Part shown: positions 12,281 through 21,154 of the stretch, one piece after another
Position numbering within the stretch: the first letter of the stretch is position 1
Layout: every line of letters begins with the position of its first letter
NCBI GenBank assembly: GCA_021771035.1
Contig: JAETPU010000001.1
Coordinates: forward strand, 62,001 to 126,000
Direction: 5' to 3'
Length of the DNA stretch: 64,000 nucleotides
Origin: Marvinbryantia formatexigens
GTDB lineage: Bacteria > Bacillota > Clostridia > Oscillospirales > Ruminococcaceae
Position numbers and translations under genes: made by a program
Notes under the pieces: generated by a model
Databases searched by the model: none
What the model was told of the DNA's origin: nothing
What the model saw: only the letters and a program-made list of their open reading frames with translations

Positions 12281-12318
12281 AAACAAAAAACTTCCTGCAC
12301 CAATCGTACAGGAAGTTT
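12281..12318 (-). terminator. Minus-strand terminator after the GNAT gene
   Basis: A 13-bp stem (AAACTTCCTGYAC and complement) around CAATC. On the minus strand it is followed by a T-rich tail (AAACAAAAAA on plus). Confidence 0.8.
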
Positions 12319-12416
12319 ACATGGTACCCAAAGCCGGCAAATCCATTCGTGATATTGAGAGGGGAAAAGAGCTTTGGCCAAATTGATAGGGGAAAGCAAA
12401 GGGGGATTTAACTCGA

Positions 12417-13169
12417 TTATTTCTTGAGGATTCTGGATAAATAACCAAGATCCAAGAGATTGACTGTCTCAAATCTGCCCTTATAGAATACGCCCCAGTT
12501 ATTGAACACACAGGGCAATTCCTTGGCCTTTTGCAGAGTATCCACCAAATGAAAGGAAGCTGGGATATTATTTTCCGTACAGTACTGCTTGACAGCCTCC
12601 ACCTTCTGATAGATATAAGGACATTGCATATCATAATATATCGTCAATTCCTGAGTTGGGATCCTTTCGTCCTTGGCATTGGGCGCCAGTCGTGGAACGG
12701 TGCCGTCAAAGGAGAGAGCGAGCAGCTCATACCCGGATTCGGTTGTATCCACAGTCTGAAAGCCAAATTTCTTGGCGAAGGATTGATCAGACAGCCAGGA
12801 TTTTTGTTTTTTTGCCCCCAGCATACAGATCCCGGATTTACCGTGTTCCCTGGCGTCGGCAATACAGTATTCCATGAGCTGCCGTCCATATCCATTTCCT
12901 TTATAGCCGCTTTCAACCCAAAGGCAATAGATATAGTAATAGTTCTCCCCGATAACAGGAACCCAGGCGGTTTCCAGAGGGGCATATTCGATAAAAACCG
13001 TGGCCTTTGCCTTGAGTTTTCGAAAGACATGGCCCTCTTTCAGCCGTTCTGAAAGCCACAAGCGTTTTGCCTGGACTCCCGGATGAGGCTTTTTGCTGCG
13101 GATAATGCAGCACAGATGTTCGTCAGTCAGGTTTTGCTCCGTCAGATTTATAAATTCGGGATTCATCAT
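12417..13169 (-). CDS. GNAT acetyltransferase with C-terminal YoaP-like domain
   Basis: 250 residues. The N-terminal about 150 residues form a GNAT fold; the acetyl-CoA loop is visible as GYKGNGYGRQLMEYC, followed by a FAKKFGF motif. The last about 75 residues (IYYDMQCPYIYQKVEAVKQY and a FNNWGVFYKGRF segment) match the small thioredoxin-like YoaP domain found behind GNAT domains in Firmicutes such as B. subtilis YoaP. The acceptor substrate is not known for the family. GAGGGTTA lies next to ATG 13169, with a second in-frame ATG directly after. It is monocistronic: a terminator lies downstream and a divergent helicase gene upstream. Confidence 0.85.
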   Translation of the reverse strand: MMNPEFINLTEQNLTDEHLCCIIRSKKPHPGVQAKRLWLSERLKEGHVFRKLKAKATVFIEYAPLETAWVPVIGENYYYIYCLWVESGYKGNGYGRQLMEYCIADAREHGKSGICMLGAKKQKSWLSDQSFAKKFGFQTVDTTESGYELLALSFDGTVPRLAPNAKDERIPTQELTIYYDMQCPYIYQKVEAVKQYCTENNIPASFHLVDTLQKAKELPCVFNNWGVFYKGRFETVNLLDLGYLSRILKK

Positions 13170-13537
13170 TAACCCTCATTTCTGTTTTTCATCTCTCAAA
13201 GAGGGATGCTTTGACTATGGTAGACAAACGTGCAGGTTTCATTGCGGTTTTTGGGAAAGGACGGCATCTCTTGGAACTTATATCCTTCAGGATAGTTTAA
13301 AAATTCCAGATAAAACCAAACACAGAGTAAGCCACATTCTTTTATGAGAAGAAAGAACAAGTGTTTTGTTTATCATAGCACATTGCCGGAAACTTCTCAA
13401 GGGAACCGCAGGGAGCGTCTATATATTTTTAATAATTTTTTTCCCATCGAACCGGCATCTATTTGAGGTTGGAAAACAACTTGTCTTTTCTAAAATGAAG
13501 AGAAGCAGGATAAGCACTGGCCTTATCGGCCCAGGTG
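13170..13537. other. Intergenic region between divergent genes
   Basis: About 370 bases, AT-rich around 13420-13440. It must hold the promoter of the minus-strand GNAT gene, but I could not identify a convincing -35/-10 pair for it. No gene is supported. Confidence 0.4.
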
Positions 13538-13546
13538 TGGTATAAT
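13538..13546 (+). promoter_or_regulatory. Extended -10 promoter for the DEAD-box helicase
   Basis: TGGTATAAT, an extended -10 element with a perfect TATAAT; no clear -35. The implied 5' leader is about 100 bases, a length seen for cold-regulated helicase mRNAs, though I see no specific element in it. Confidence 0.55.
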
Positions 13547-13654
13547 AATAAAATGTCTTAATTGAGAAACGTCTTGGTTTAGACATGGATTACAGAGGGC
13601 TCCCCGGTTATTCGGGTTTAGCCTATAAATGAATGATAGAGTCGAGGTTAATGA

Positions 13655-15358
13655 ATGAGTCAAACTACTTTTGAATCCCTTGAGCTTTCCCAGCAGGTTC
13701 TGCAGGCCATCCGTACCTGCGGATTTGAATCTCCCACAGAAATCCAGGCGAAAAGCATCCCGCTGATTATGAATGGGCAGGATGTGGTTGGCCGCTCCAA
13801 CACAGGTACCGGAAAAACAGCTGCTTTTGCAATTCCGGCAATTGAACAGTTGGATCCCGCCTTAAAGCAGGTCCAGGTTTTAGTTCTGTCCCCCACTCGG
13901 GAACTGGCGCTCCAGTCCAAGGAGGAGTTCGATCGGTTTTCCAAGTTTGTAAAGGGGATCACATCGGTGTGTATCTATGGCGGTGCGCCGATTGATCGTC
14001 AGATTACCGCATTAAAGCGGGGAGCGCAGGTGGTAATCGGTACGCCGGGGAGACTGATGGATCATCTCCGCAGGCGAACCCTTTCCCTGGAGCAGGTGCG
14101 TCTGGTGGTCCTGGATGAGGCGGATGAGATGCTGGATATGGGATTCCGGGAGGATATCGAGACGATTCTCTCCCAGACACCCGCACAGCGGCAGACCGTG
14201 TTGTTTTCCGCTACGATGCCGCCGGAGATTCGCCGGATTACCCGGCAGTACCAGAACAATCCGGAATTTGTTGAAATTCAGTCCAAGTACAAGACTGTGG
14301 ATTCTATTGAACAGTACTACTACAATGTGCCGGTAGGGCGTAAGGCGGATGCGCTGCATCTTTTGCTCTACTATTATATGCCCGCGTGCAGTATCATTTT
14401 CTGCAACACCAAAGCTATGGTGGAGGTGCTGGCGGAGGATTTGAGCCGGCATGGTTTTTCCGCCGTAGGGCTTCATGGGGATTTAAAACAGGCTCAGCGC
14501 AACCAGGTTATGGGAAGCTTTAAAGCGAAGCATTCCAAAATTCTGGTTGCAACTGATGTGGCGGCCCGGGGAATTGATGTTGAGAATGTGGATTGCGTGA
14601 TCAATTTCGATATTCCTCAGAACACAGAATATTATATCCACCGGATTGGGCGTACCGGACGTGCTGGTAAGGAGGGTACCTCCTTTACGCTTCTGAGCGG
14701 GCGCGAGCAGGAGCGGCTTTTGGTGGAAATTATGCACAGTACCGGCGCACATATTATGCCGGGATTGGTGCCGACCCCGGACCAGATTACTCAAAAGAGG
14801 ATGCAGCGTTTGATGGGGGCCATACAGGAAGAGCTGGAGCAAACGGACTCTGTACTTCCGGAGTATGCGCAGCTGGTGGAACAGTTCGCACAGGAAGGCA
14901 GGGACTTATCCCAGCTGTGTGCGGTTCTCCTTCAGAGAATTGCCAAGGAACGCCGTATCACGATTTCTCCGGTTGCCACACGAAAACTATGGGTGGAGCA
15001 GACGAAGAAGCCAAACCAGCAGAATTCCCGCGGCGGTGCGGCAAGTGCTTGGGTGAGACTTTCCATCGGGCGCAGGCAGAAGGCGGCTCCCAACTATATC
15101 TTAGGCTCTATCCGGCAGCATACTGGGCTTGATGCCAATGAGGTTGGAAAAATTGAGGTTTCTGACCAGAGCACGCTGGTGGAGGTTCCCAAAGCCAAGC
15201 AGGCACAGGTTGTAAAGGAGCTCAACGGGCGGCGGATTCTGGGGAACCGGGTAGAGGTCTCCCTTTTTGAGAAAAAACCCAGCCGCTCTGGAGGACGTCC
15301 AGGCGCACCCAGGCGCGGCGGCAATGGATCCCGCAGGCCCAATACAACGTCCCGCTGA
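13655..15358 (+). CDS. DEAD-box ATP-dependent RNA helicase (CshA/DbpA-like)
   Basis: 567 residues. All core motifs are visible: Q motif (GFESPTEIQAKSIP), motif I SNTGTGKTA, Ia PTRELALQ, II VLDEADEML, III FSATMP, V TDVAARGIDV and VI HRIGRTGRAG. After the core there is an about 75-residue DbpA-type RNA-binding domain (WVRLSIGRRQKAAPNYILGSI) and a basic Gly/Arg-rich tail (RSGGRPGAPRRGGNGSRR). Such helicases unwind short RNA duplexes in ribosome assembly and mRNA decay, often under cold stress. The RNA-binding domain favours the DeaD/CshA/DbpA group; the exact orthologue cannot be named. The start has GAGGTTA just upstream. The NERD gene follows 34 bases later and may be co-transcribed. Confidence 0.93.
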   Translation: MSQTTFESLELSQQVLQAIRTCGFESPTEIQAKSIPLIMNGQDVVGRSNTGTGKTAAFAIPAIEQLDPALKQVQVLVLSPTRELALQSKEEFDRFSKFVKGITSVCIYGGAPIDRQITALKRGAQVVIGTPGRLMDHLRRRTLSLEQVRLVVLDEADEMLDMGFREDIETILSQTPAQRQTVLFSATMPPEIRRITRQYQNNPEFVEIQSKYKTVDSIEQYYYNVPVGRKADALHLLLYYYMPACSIIFCNTKAMVEVLAEDLSRHGFSAVGLHGDLKQAQRNQVMGSFKAKHSKILVATDVAARGIDVENVDCVINFDIPQNTEYYIHRIGRTGRAGKEGTSFTLLSGREQERLLVEIMHSTGAHIMPGLVPTPDQITQKRMQRLMGAIQEELEQTDSVLPEYAQLVEQFAQEGRDLSQLCAVLLQRIAKERRITISPVATRKLWVEQTKKPNQQNSRGGAASAWVRLSIGRRQKAAPNYILGSIRQHTGLDANEVGKIEVSDQSTLVEVPKAKQAQVVKELNGRRILGNRVEVSLFEKKPSRSGGRPGAPRRGGNGSRRPNTTSR

Positions 15359-15392
15359 CGTTGTGCCAACAGGAACTTAGGGTGCAAAGTTG

Positions 15393-16079
15393 ATGGAATT
15401 GTGGAAAATTCAGATGATTGCCGTTTTGGTCATACTACTGCTTCTTCTCATTGGTGTATTGTGGATCCGCCGAAGGCTGAGAATCCGCAGGCAGGCCAAA
15501 GAGAAGAAGGCGCGTACGGATGCGGCGGGACTTCTTGGGGAGCAGATGCTCTTGGAAAAAGTGAAAAAGCTTCCGGGAAGAAAACGGATCCTGAGCAATG
15601 TATATATTCCCAGGGCGAACCAGACTACAACAGAAATCGATCTGATTCTGATTAGCCGCAAGGGTATATTTGTAGTGGAAAACAAGAATATGAGCGGGCA
15701 TCTATCAGGGGATGACGACTCCAGAACCTGGTTTCACGCCTCCTATCAGAACTCCTTTTCCTTTTATAACCCTATCCTGCAGAATCGGGCTCATATCCAC
15801 GCTTTGATGCGGGTTTTAAAACTGGAGGAGGACACGTTGTTCCATTCCTGGATAGTATTGAGCGATGGGTGCGGGATGCGGAATTTGAAGCTAAGGCAGG
15901 ATACCTACCGGGTAATGAGGCTATCGAAAATCCGCCGGAATTACAGACGTGTCCATGGAAAGGTACTCCTGCGGGAGGATATTGAAGAAATTTATCAGAG
16001 GCTGCTGCCCTATACCAGGGCAAGCCGCCGGATTAAGAAGGAGCATATGCAATCTATCGCCAAACGGCATCCGGTGTGA
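15393..16079 (+). CDS. Membrane-anchored NERD-domain protein
   Basis: 228 residues. One N-terminal membrane helix (IAVLVILLLLLIGVLW) is followed by a basic linker and a NERD (nuclease-related) domain. Its core includes LLGEQMLLEKVKKLPG, TEIDLILISRKGIFVVENKN and a QNRAHIHAL helix. The E-x-D...E-x-K pattern (TEIDLI...VENK) is that of the restriction-endonuclease-like fold, so nuclease activity is possible but unproven for this family. ATG 15393 is used; a TTG one codon upstream is also possible. The gene lies 34 bases behind the helicase gene and before a membrane protein of unknown function. Confidence 0.82.
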   Translation: MELWKIQMIAVLVILLLLLIGVLWIRRRLRIRRQAKEKKARTDAAGLLGEQMLLEKVKKLPGRKRILSNVYIPRANQTTTEIDLILISRKGIFVVENKNMSGHLSGDDDSRTWFHASYQNSFSFYNPILQNRAHIHALMRVLKLEEDTLFHSWIVLSDGCGMRNLKLRQDTYRVMRLSKIRRNYRRVHGKVLLREDIEEIYQRLLPYTRASRRIKKEHMQSIAKRHPV

Positions 16080-16127
16080 CAGCCTGCTGATAAAACCTGA
16101 CACTGAATCTTGAGGAGCTGATTGACT

Positions 16128-16748
16128 GTGAAAAAAAGATCCTATCTGCGATCCTTTCTCTTCACTTTTGCCATTTCACTGGTGGCGATGTTTTTATCAT
16201 CCTTTATGCTGGTGAACGGAATGTCCCTGTCGGAGAGCGGTTTTGTACAAGGCCTGCTCCAGCTGTTTTCCATTCTGATTTTCGGAGCGTTTTTATACTC
16301 CATCCTTTGGACGGAAGGGGAGCGGGATCGGAATATCGTAGATGTGGGCCGCATGAAGCGGGATTTATGGCGGGGAGCAAAAATCGGCGCGCTGGTAATG
16401 ATTCCCTATATGCTTACCTCGGTTCTTCTGGTTTTGGCGAAAACAGGGATTTTTGACTATGGGGATTTTGTCTATCGTGTCCTGAATTCCCACCTGATTG
16501 TGATGGTTAATGCTGTAGTGCCATTTCGGGATACGGACTTTATCTCCACGACAGGCATGAATTTAGTTGCGCAGCTCGTCGGCGGCGTCCGGGATTCTCA
16601 GATCCAGTGGTGGCAGATTGTGGTTGTCACACTCTATCACCTCATAATCCCCATTATCTGCGGCGTATCCTATATTTTCGGTTTCCATAGAATTGACATT
16701 ACGCATGGATTGGTATACCGGAACAAGAAAAAGTCTAAAAAGGATTAA
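16128..16748 (+). CDS. Uncharacterised membrane protein, about 4-5 TM segments
   Basis: 206 residues, not recognised. The N-terminus is basic (MKKRSYLRS). Hydrophobic segments cover roughly residues 8-32, 41-60, 85-105, perhaps 115-130 and 165-190, and the C-terminus is lysine-rich (RNKKKSKKD). No catalytic motif was found. GTG 16128 is selected because GAGGAG lies 10 bases upstream; a TTG at 16122 is only 4 bases from it. It stands 48 bases after the NERD gene and 62 bases before the amidase gene, apparently one transcript. Its neighbours suggest an envelope role, which is only inference. Confidence 0.65.
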   Translation: MKKRSYLRSFLFTFAISLVAMFLSSFMLVNGMSLSESGFVQGLLQLFSILIFGAFLYSILWTEGERDRNIVDVGRMKRDLWRGAKIGALVMIPYMLTSVLLVLAKTGIFDYGDFVYRVLNSHLIVMVNAVVPFRDTDFISTTGMNLVAQLVGGVRDSQIQWWQIVVVTLYHLIIPIICGVSYIFGFHRIDITHGLVYRNKKKSKKD

Positions 16749-16810
16749 AAGTTTCCATTTTCTGAATATCAAGGCATCATCTCATCATATTCTGCTATGA
16801 GGTGATTGCA

Positions 16811-17539
16811 GTGATAGTGTCCTTTCATTCAAAACGGACCCGGCTGTTTCTCATAGCTGGGGGACTGTTGGTTCTGATTGCAGTTGGTATTTTTCTGTTT
16901 CAAATTCCACAGGCAATTCGTACGATAGCTGCGGGCAGCGGTGTTTCGGAGCGAAAAGTCATCGTACTGGATCCTGGGCACGGGGGAATGGATGGCGGCG
17001 CTGTGGGGGTTGACGGAGTGATTGAGAAGGATATCAATCTTTCCATAGCGCTGAAGCTGCGTACTATGCTGCAGGCTAACGGATACCGGGTGATTATGAC
17101 CAGAGAGGAAGATATTTCCACTGGAGACGATGATGCCGCTACAGTCCGGGAAAAAAAGAGAACCGATATTCTCAACCGAATGAAGCTGTTGGAACAAACG
17201 GAAAATGCCTATTTTATCAGTGTCCATCAAAATCAGTTTACACAGCCCCAGTACAGCGGTGCACAGATGTTCTATGGCCCCAATGATCCCAGCAGCGAGA
17301 AGCTGGCACAAATTTTACAGGCCAATTTTAAAGCCTGTATTCAGCCGGAGAACGAGCGGGAGATTAAAGAAGCAACCAATCAGGTATATCTCATCTATAA
17401 TGCCAAGGTTCCTGCGGTCCTTGTAGAATGCGGATTCCTGTCTAATCCGCAGGAGGCTCAGAAGCTTCAGCAGGATGGCTATCAAAATCAGGTAGCGTAC
17501 ACGATTTTGCTCTCTCTGCTGCAATTTGATGCCGCCTGA
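16811..17539 (+). CDS. cwlD: N-acetylmuramoyl-L-alanine amidase, CwlD-like
   Basis: 242 residues. An N-terminal signal anchor (LFLIAGGLLVLIAVGIFLFQ) is followed by an Amidase_3 domain: VIVLDPGHGGMDGGA (zinc His), the EKDINLSIALKL helix with zinc Glu, YFISVHQN (second His) and VLVECGFLSNPQE (catalytic Glu). The zinc amidase cleaves the lactyl-alanine bond in peptidoglycan. The compact length, signal anchor and absence of binding repeats match CwlD, which makes muramic-lactam in spore cortex, so it suggests sporulation ability. GTG 16811 is preferred: GAGGTGA lies 5 bases before it, whereas GTG 16802 overlaps that site. A terminator lies 27 bases past the stop. Confidence 0.87.
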   Translation: MIVSFHSKRTRLFLIAGGLLVLIAVGIFLFQIPQAIRTIAAGSGVSERKVIVLDPGHGGMDGGAVGVDGVIEKDINLSIALKLRTMLQANGYRVIMTREEDISTGDDDAATVREKKRTDILNRMKLLEQTENAYFISVHQNQFTQPQYSGAQMFYGPNDPSSEKLAQILQANFKACIQPENEREIKEATNQVYLIYNAKVPAVLVECGFLSNPQEAQKLQQDGYQNQVAYTILLSLLQFDAA

Positions 17540-17565
17540 ATTTTGTGATGATCCATAGGATGAGC

Positions 17566-17598
17566 AATAAGGCCGGAGAATTTTTCTCCGGCCTTATT
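17566..17598 (+). terminator. Intrinsic terminator after cwlD
   Basis: A 15-bp perfect stem (AATAAGGCCGGAGAA and complement) with a 3-base loop. The T-tail is weak (GTCTTGTTG). Confidence 0.75.
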
Positions 17599-17763
17599 GT
17601 CTTGTTGCTGGTTTGGGGGCTTTCGCAGAATCTCAAAAGAAAGATTCTCACGCTTCCTGAAAATTTGGCGGCCAGGGCTGTTCCAACTCTGTTATGCCCG
17701 CCATTGCTGATACGGTTTTATGGTATACTTTAGAATGCGGTGGTTTTAGTTTTAAAAGAACAT

Positions 17764-17792
17764 TTGACCGATTGCCTGTTTTTTGGTATGCT
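17764..17792 (+). promoter_or_regulatory. Promoter for radA
   Basis: TTGACC, 17 bases, TATGCT with an upstream TG (TGGTATGCT). The leader before the radA ATG is about 155 bases. No LexA-type GAAC-N4-GTTC box is apparent next to it. Confidence 0.6.
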
Positions 17793-17953
17793 TAACCTGT
17801 ATAAGATGTACCATGAAGACTCGGATGTGAAGAAACATCCTCTGCGGACAGCTGCTCCATCAAAATAGCGTAGCGAAGATAGTGCCGGGGGTACTGAGTG
17901 ATTGTCTGCGGTAGCTTTATTTGAGCAATAAACAAAAGGGAAGGGAATGCGTC

Positions 17954-19396
17954 ATGCCACCAAAATATAAAAATGTTTTCGTCTGTTCCAATTGCGGATT
18001 TGAAACCCCTAAATGGTATGGAAAATGTCCTGATTGCGGAGAATGGAATACCTTCGCCGAGGAAGTTAAGGAGCTGATACCGGTAGGTACTTCCGCTGCC
18101 AAGGCATCCAGGGCGCAGGGGGGATTCGGAATTTCTAATGGTCCCGCAGCGGATGTATTCTCACTGGATGAAATCAATATGGAGCGGGAACACCGATATT
18201 TAACCGGTCTGTCGGAACTGGACAGGGTCTTAGGCGGCGGAATTGTCCGGGGCTCCCTGATTCTTCTGGGAGGAGATCCCGGTATTGGAAAGTCCACTAT
18301 TTTGCTGCAGATCTGTCAGTTCCTAGGGGATGAAAACTTAAAAATTCTCTATATCTCCGCTGAAGAGAGCCGGTATCAGGTTAAGCTGAGAGCCAAAAGG
18401 CTGGGGGTCAGTTCTCCTAATCTGCTGTTGGTATCTCATACCGATATTGATGTAATTATGAGAACCATCCAGGCTCAGCATCCGGATGTGGTGATTGTAG
18501 ATTCCATCCAAACGGTTAGTACCTCGGCGCTCAATTCCTCCTGTGGGAGTGTCTCCCAGGTCCGGGAGTGTACAAATTTATTGGCGCGACTGGCCAAGAG
18601 CGAGGATATTTCTATTTTTGTGGTGGGCCATGTGAACAAGGACGGTGCCATTGCCGGCCCAAAGGTACTGGAACACATTGTGGATGCTGTCCTATATTTT
18701 GAAGGGGAGCGCAATCTGTCCTATCGGATCCTGAGGGCGGTTAAAAACCGCTATGGGTCCACGAATGAAATCGGTGTTTTTGAGATGAAGGACACTGGCC
18801 TGGAACAGGTGGAAAATCCATCCCTGATGCTGCTTGCCGGACGGCCCGAAAACGTATCTGGAACATCAGTGGCGTGTGTCATGGAGGGCAGCCGACCAAT
18901 TTTAGCTGAAGTGCAGGCGCTGGCAACCAAAACCGGGTTCGGAACGCCCCGAAGGAATGCCACGGGGTATGATTATAACCGGATGTCTTTGATTTTGGCG
19001 GTTTTGGAAAAGAGAATGGGGTACTTTTTTGGGAATCTGGATGCCTATATCAACATAATCGGCGGACTTAAACTGGACGATCCATCTTCTGATCTGCCGG
19101 TCGCGCTGTCTCTGCTGTCCTGTCTGACAGATATCTGTATTCCAGAGGATGTCGTTTCCTTTGGCGAAATTGGATTGGCCGGGGAACTGCGGAGCGTTTC
19201 CCATATTACTCAAAGAATCCAGGAGGTCATCCGGCTTGGGTTTCATACCTGTATTTTGCCGGAGCAGTGTATTGAAGCGGTTCCGGCTTCAATTCAGAAA
19301 CAGATATGCCTGGTAGGCGCTAAGACAATTGCGCAGGCATTTGGAGCGGTTCGAAAACAGGTGCCGGAACACCGAACAAATTCGGTGCAGAAATAA
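17954..19396 (+). CDS. radA: DNA repair protein RadA (Sms)
   Basis: 480 residues. In order: an N-terminal C4 zinc finger (VCSNCGFETPKWYGKCPDCG), a RecA-like ATPase with Walker A GGDPGIGKST and Walker B-like VVIVDSIQT, the RadA-specific KNRYGSTNE motif, and a Lon-protease-like C-terminal domain (ENVSGTSVACV onward, INIIGGLKLDDPSSDLPVAL). RadA is a hexameric DNA helicase that drives branch migration and processes recombination intermediates. ATG 17954 is chosen because AAGGGAATGCGTC precedes it; an upstream TTG at 17921 would add 11 unconserved residues. It is monocistronic, with its own promoter and a 490-base spacer before the recombinase. Confidence 0.95.
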   Translation: MPPKYKNVFVCSNCGFETPKWYGKCPDCGEWNTFAEEVKELIPVGTSAAKASRAQGGFGISNGPAADVFSLDEINMEREHRYLTGLSELDRVLGGGIVRGSLILLGGDPGIGKSTILLQICQFLGDENLKILYISAEESRYQVKLRAKRLGVSSPNLLLVSHTDIDVIMRTIQAQHPDVVIVDSIQTVSTSALNSSCGSVSQVRECTNLLARLAKSEDISIFVVGHVNKDGAIAGPKVLEHIVDAVLYFEGERNLSYRILRAVKNRYGSTNEIGVFEMKDTGLEQVENPSLMLLAGRPENVSGTSVACVMEGSRPILAEVQALATKTGFGTPRRNATGYDYNRMSLILAVLEKRMGYFFGNLDAYINIIGGLKLDDPSSDLPVALSLLSCLTDICIPEDVVSFGEIGLAGELRSVSHITQRIQEVIRLGFHTCILPEQCIEAVPASIQKQICLVGAKTIAQAFGAVRKQVPEHRTNSVQK

Positions 19397-19648
19397 TTTG
19401 CTGAATTATAATCAAGGATAAGCAAGGCCTGCGCCAAAGATGTTTACGGAATCTTTCTTTGATAATTCTTTTTACAGTAAGAAAAAACTCCGACCTGAAA
19501 CTCAATATAGGAATGGGATTCGCCGCAGATAGATGTAGATAGGGAGGATTGACAGATGATAGAGTGTGACCACAACAATAATCGGCTTCACATAAAATCA
19601 GTTTGTTTCGCAAGAGGAACAACATAGACTAAGGGAAAAGAAGAAATA

Positions 19649-19684
19649 CTCTATTTCGCTAAATAGAAATTTAACGAAATAGAG
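19649..19684. repeat. Long inverted repeat, 16-bp arms, 4-base loop
   Basis: CTCTATTTCGCTAAAT and ATTTAACGAAATAGAG match at 15 of 16 positions around AGAA. It lies in the AT-rich 490-base spacer between radA and the tyrosine recombinase. It has no clear T-tract on the plus strand. It could be an operator, a recombinase site or an RNA hairpin. The remaining spacer (19397-19887) shows no gene. Confidence 0.6.
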
Positions 19685-19806
19685 GGAAGCGGAAATCGCA
19701 GAAAGCCAGGTCCTTGGTCCATGCCAATTATACATAAGGCTCAAGGCGAAATTTGTATTCGCTGAATATTGCTGTGTCTTAGTTCGAATTTATTTTATGT
19801 TATGCT

Positions 19807-19835
19807 TTGTTTTCTTTCTATTTTATATTTATAAA
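19807..19835 (+). promoter_or_regulatory. Putative promoter for the tyrosine recombinase
   Basis: TTGTTT, 17 bases, TATAAA in very AT-rich DNA about 50 bases before the TTG start. AT-richness makes chance matches likely. Confidence 0.45.
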
Positions 19836-19887
19836 TGACTGATTTATATGTAAGGCTTTTGCATATCGCAGAAAGGATTGATTTCCG

Positions 19888-21012
19888 TTGGATTTACTTA
19901 AACTTCAGGATTGCCCGTCCTTTTTAAAGGATTTTCTCTTTTATATGGAATCCATTAAGGGCCGTTCCGCAAGAACTGTGGAAGCCTACTATATTGATCT
20001 GCGTTTGTTTTTAAGGTTTCTGCAGATGAAGTTTTCAGGCAGGCTTTCTGAACTGGATATGATTGAACAGGAATCCATTGCGCAGTTTGACCCTGAGCTT
20101 TTAAAAAAAGTAACCTTATCGGATGCCTATGAATTCCTTAATTATGTATTGTCTGGTCGAAGCAATAATTCTGCAACACGTGCCCGTAAGGTCTCCAGTA
20201 TGCGGTCTTTTTTTAAGTATTTAACTACAAAGACAAACTATCTCACAGTTAATCCGGTTTTGGAACTGGAAGTGCCGTCTATACGCAAAAGTCTTCCCAG
20301 ATACCTGTCCTTGGATGAAAGCAAAAAATTGTTAAATAATTCACAAATATCTTCGCAAACAACTCCGGAGCCCACAGAGATAACGGCAGATGCAGCACCG
20401 CAGGAATCAGTAATAAAAGCGAGTTCTTCACAGGATATCTTTATTCAAACCCGAGATTACTGTATTCTGACTTTGTTTCTCAACTGTGGAATGCGTCTTT
20501 CTGAACTCGTGGGCATCAATATCAGCGATTTAGGGATTCAGTGCGGCGAGGTCCATTCCAATGCGCTGCGAATCCTTGGAAAAGGAAATAAGGAACGGCA
20601 GATCTATTTGAATCTCGCCTGTCTGTCCTCCATTCAGGAGTATCTTCCCTACCGCGCTCAGGTAGCGGCCCAACGCAGAGTATCCGCTTTGTTTCTTTCC
20701 CGCCGGGGAACGCGTTTGACACCACGGCGCGTAGAACAGATTGTTACCGAGCATTTAAAACAGGCAGGCTTGGACGGAAAAGGGTATTCTGCCCACAAGT
20801 TGAGACATACGGCTGCTACCCTGCTCTATCAATATGGTAAGGTAGATATTCGTGCTTTGCAGGAAATTTTGGGACATTCCAATTTATCTACAACACAAAT
20901 TTATACCCATGTTTCCGATGACCAGCTGCGGAGTGCGATGGAACGCTCTCCGCTGTCGGGCGAAATGACAAGTGAAAATCAGGAGACAGAGGAAGACAGT
21001 CACGGGAAATAA
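19888..21012 (+). CDS. Tyrosine recombinase, XerC/XerD-like
   Basis: 374 residues. An N-terminal SAM-like core-binding domain (SARTVEAYYIDLRLFLRFLQ) precedes the catalytic domain. All six catalytic positions appear: Arg in CGMRLSELVG, Lys in GKGNKERQ, HxxR in HKLRHTAA, His in LGHSNL, and the nucleophilic Tyr in TTQIYTHV. An about 40-residue Ser/Thr/Pro-rich insertion lies between the two domains (about residues 152-190), making it longer than the usual 300 residues. The start is TTG, with AAAGGA 10 bases upstream. Chromosome-dimer resolution is plausible since no phage genes adjoin, but an integrase of a lost element is not excluded. Confidence 0.85.
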   Translation: MDLLKLQDCPSFLKDFLFYMESIKGRSARTVEAYYIDLRLFLRFLQMKFSGRLSELDMIEQESIAQFDPELLKKVTLSDAYEFLNYVLSGRSNNSATRARKVSSMRSFFKYLTTKTNYLTVNPVLELEVPSIRKSLPRYLSLDESKKLLNNSQISSQTTPEPTEITADAAPQESVIKASSSQDIFIQTRDYCILTLFLNCGMRLSELVGINISDLGIQCGEVHSNALRILGKGNKERQIYLNLACLSSIQEYLPYRAQVAAQRRVSALFLSRRGTRLTPRRVEQIVTEHLKQAGLDGKGYSAHKLRHTAATLLYQYGKVDIRALQEILGHSNLSTTQIYTHVSDDQLRSAMERSPLSGEMTSENQETEEDSHGK

Positions 21013-21094
21013 GGCAAAACCCCATAAAGCATAAGTGCTTATGATGACAAGAGTATAACTTTACAACTATTTGGCGATTTTTTGAAGAAATATA

Positions 21095-21124
21095 ATAGGC
21101 CCTCCGGAATTCCGGAGGGCCTAT
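21095..21124. terminator. Bidirectional terminator between convergent genes
   Basis: A 30-base perfect palindrome (ATAGGCCCTCCGGAA and its complement) between the recombinase (plus) and the DUF362 gene (minus). T-rich tails are present on the plus (GCTTTT) and more weakly on the minus side. Confidence 0.85.
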
Positions 21125-21154
21125 GCTTTTGGGGTAGAATTAAAAACAGAAAAA

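Noticed and set aside
12025-12282. 85-codon plus frame behind the GH42 gene
   Set aside because: It begins inside the terminator hairpin and has no ribosome site or recognisable motif.
19888-21012. Prophage or integrative element integrase
   Set aside because: No phage, excisionase or conjugation genes and no att repeats nearby; a Xer-type housekeeping role is simpler.
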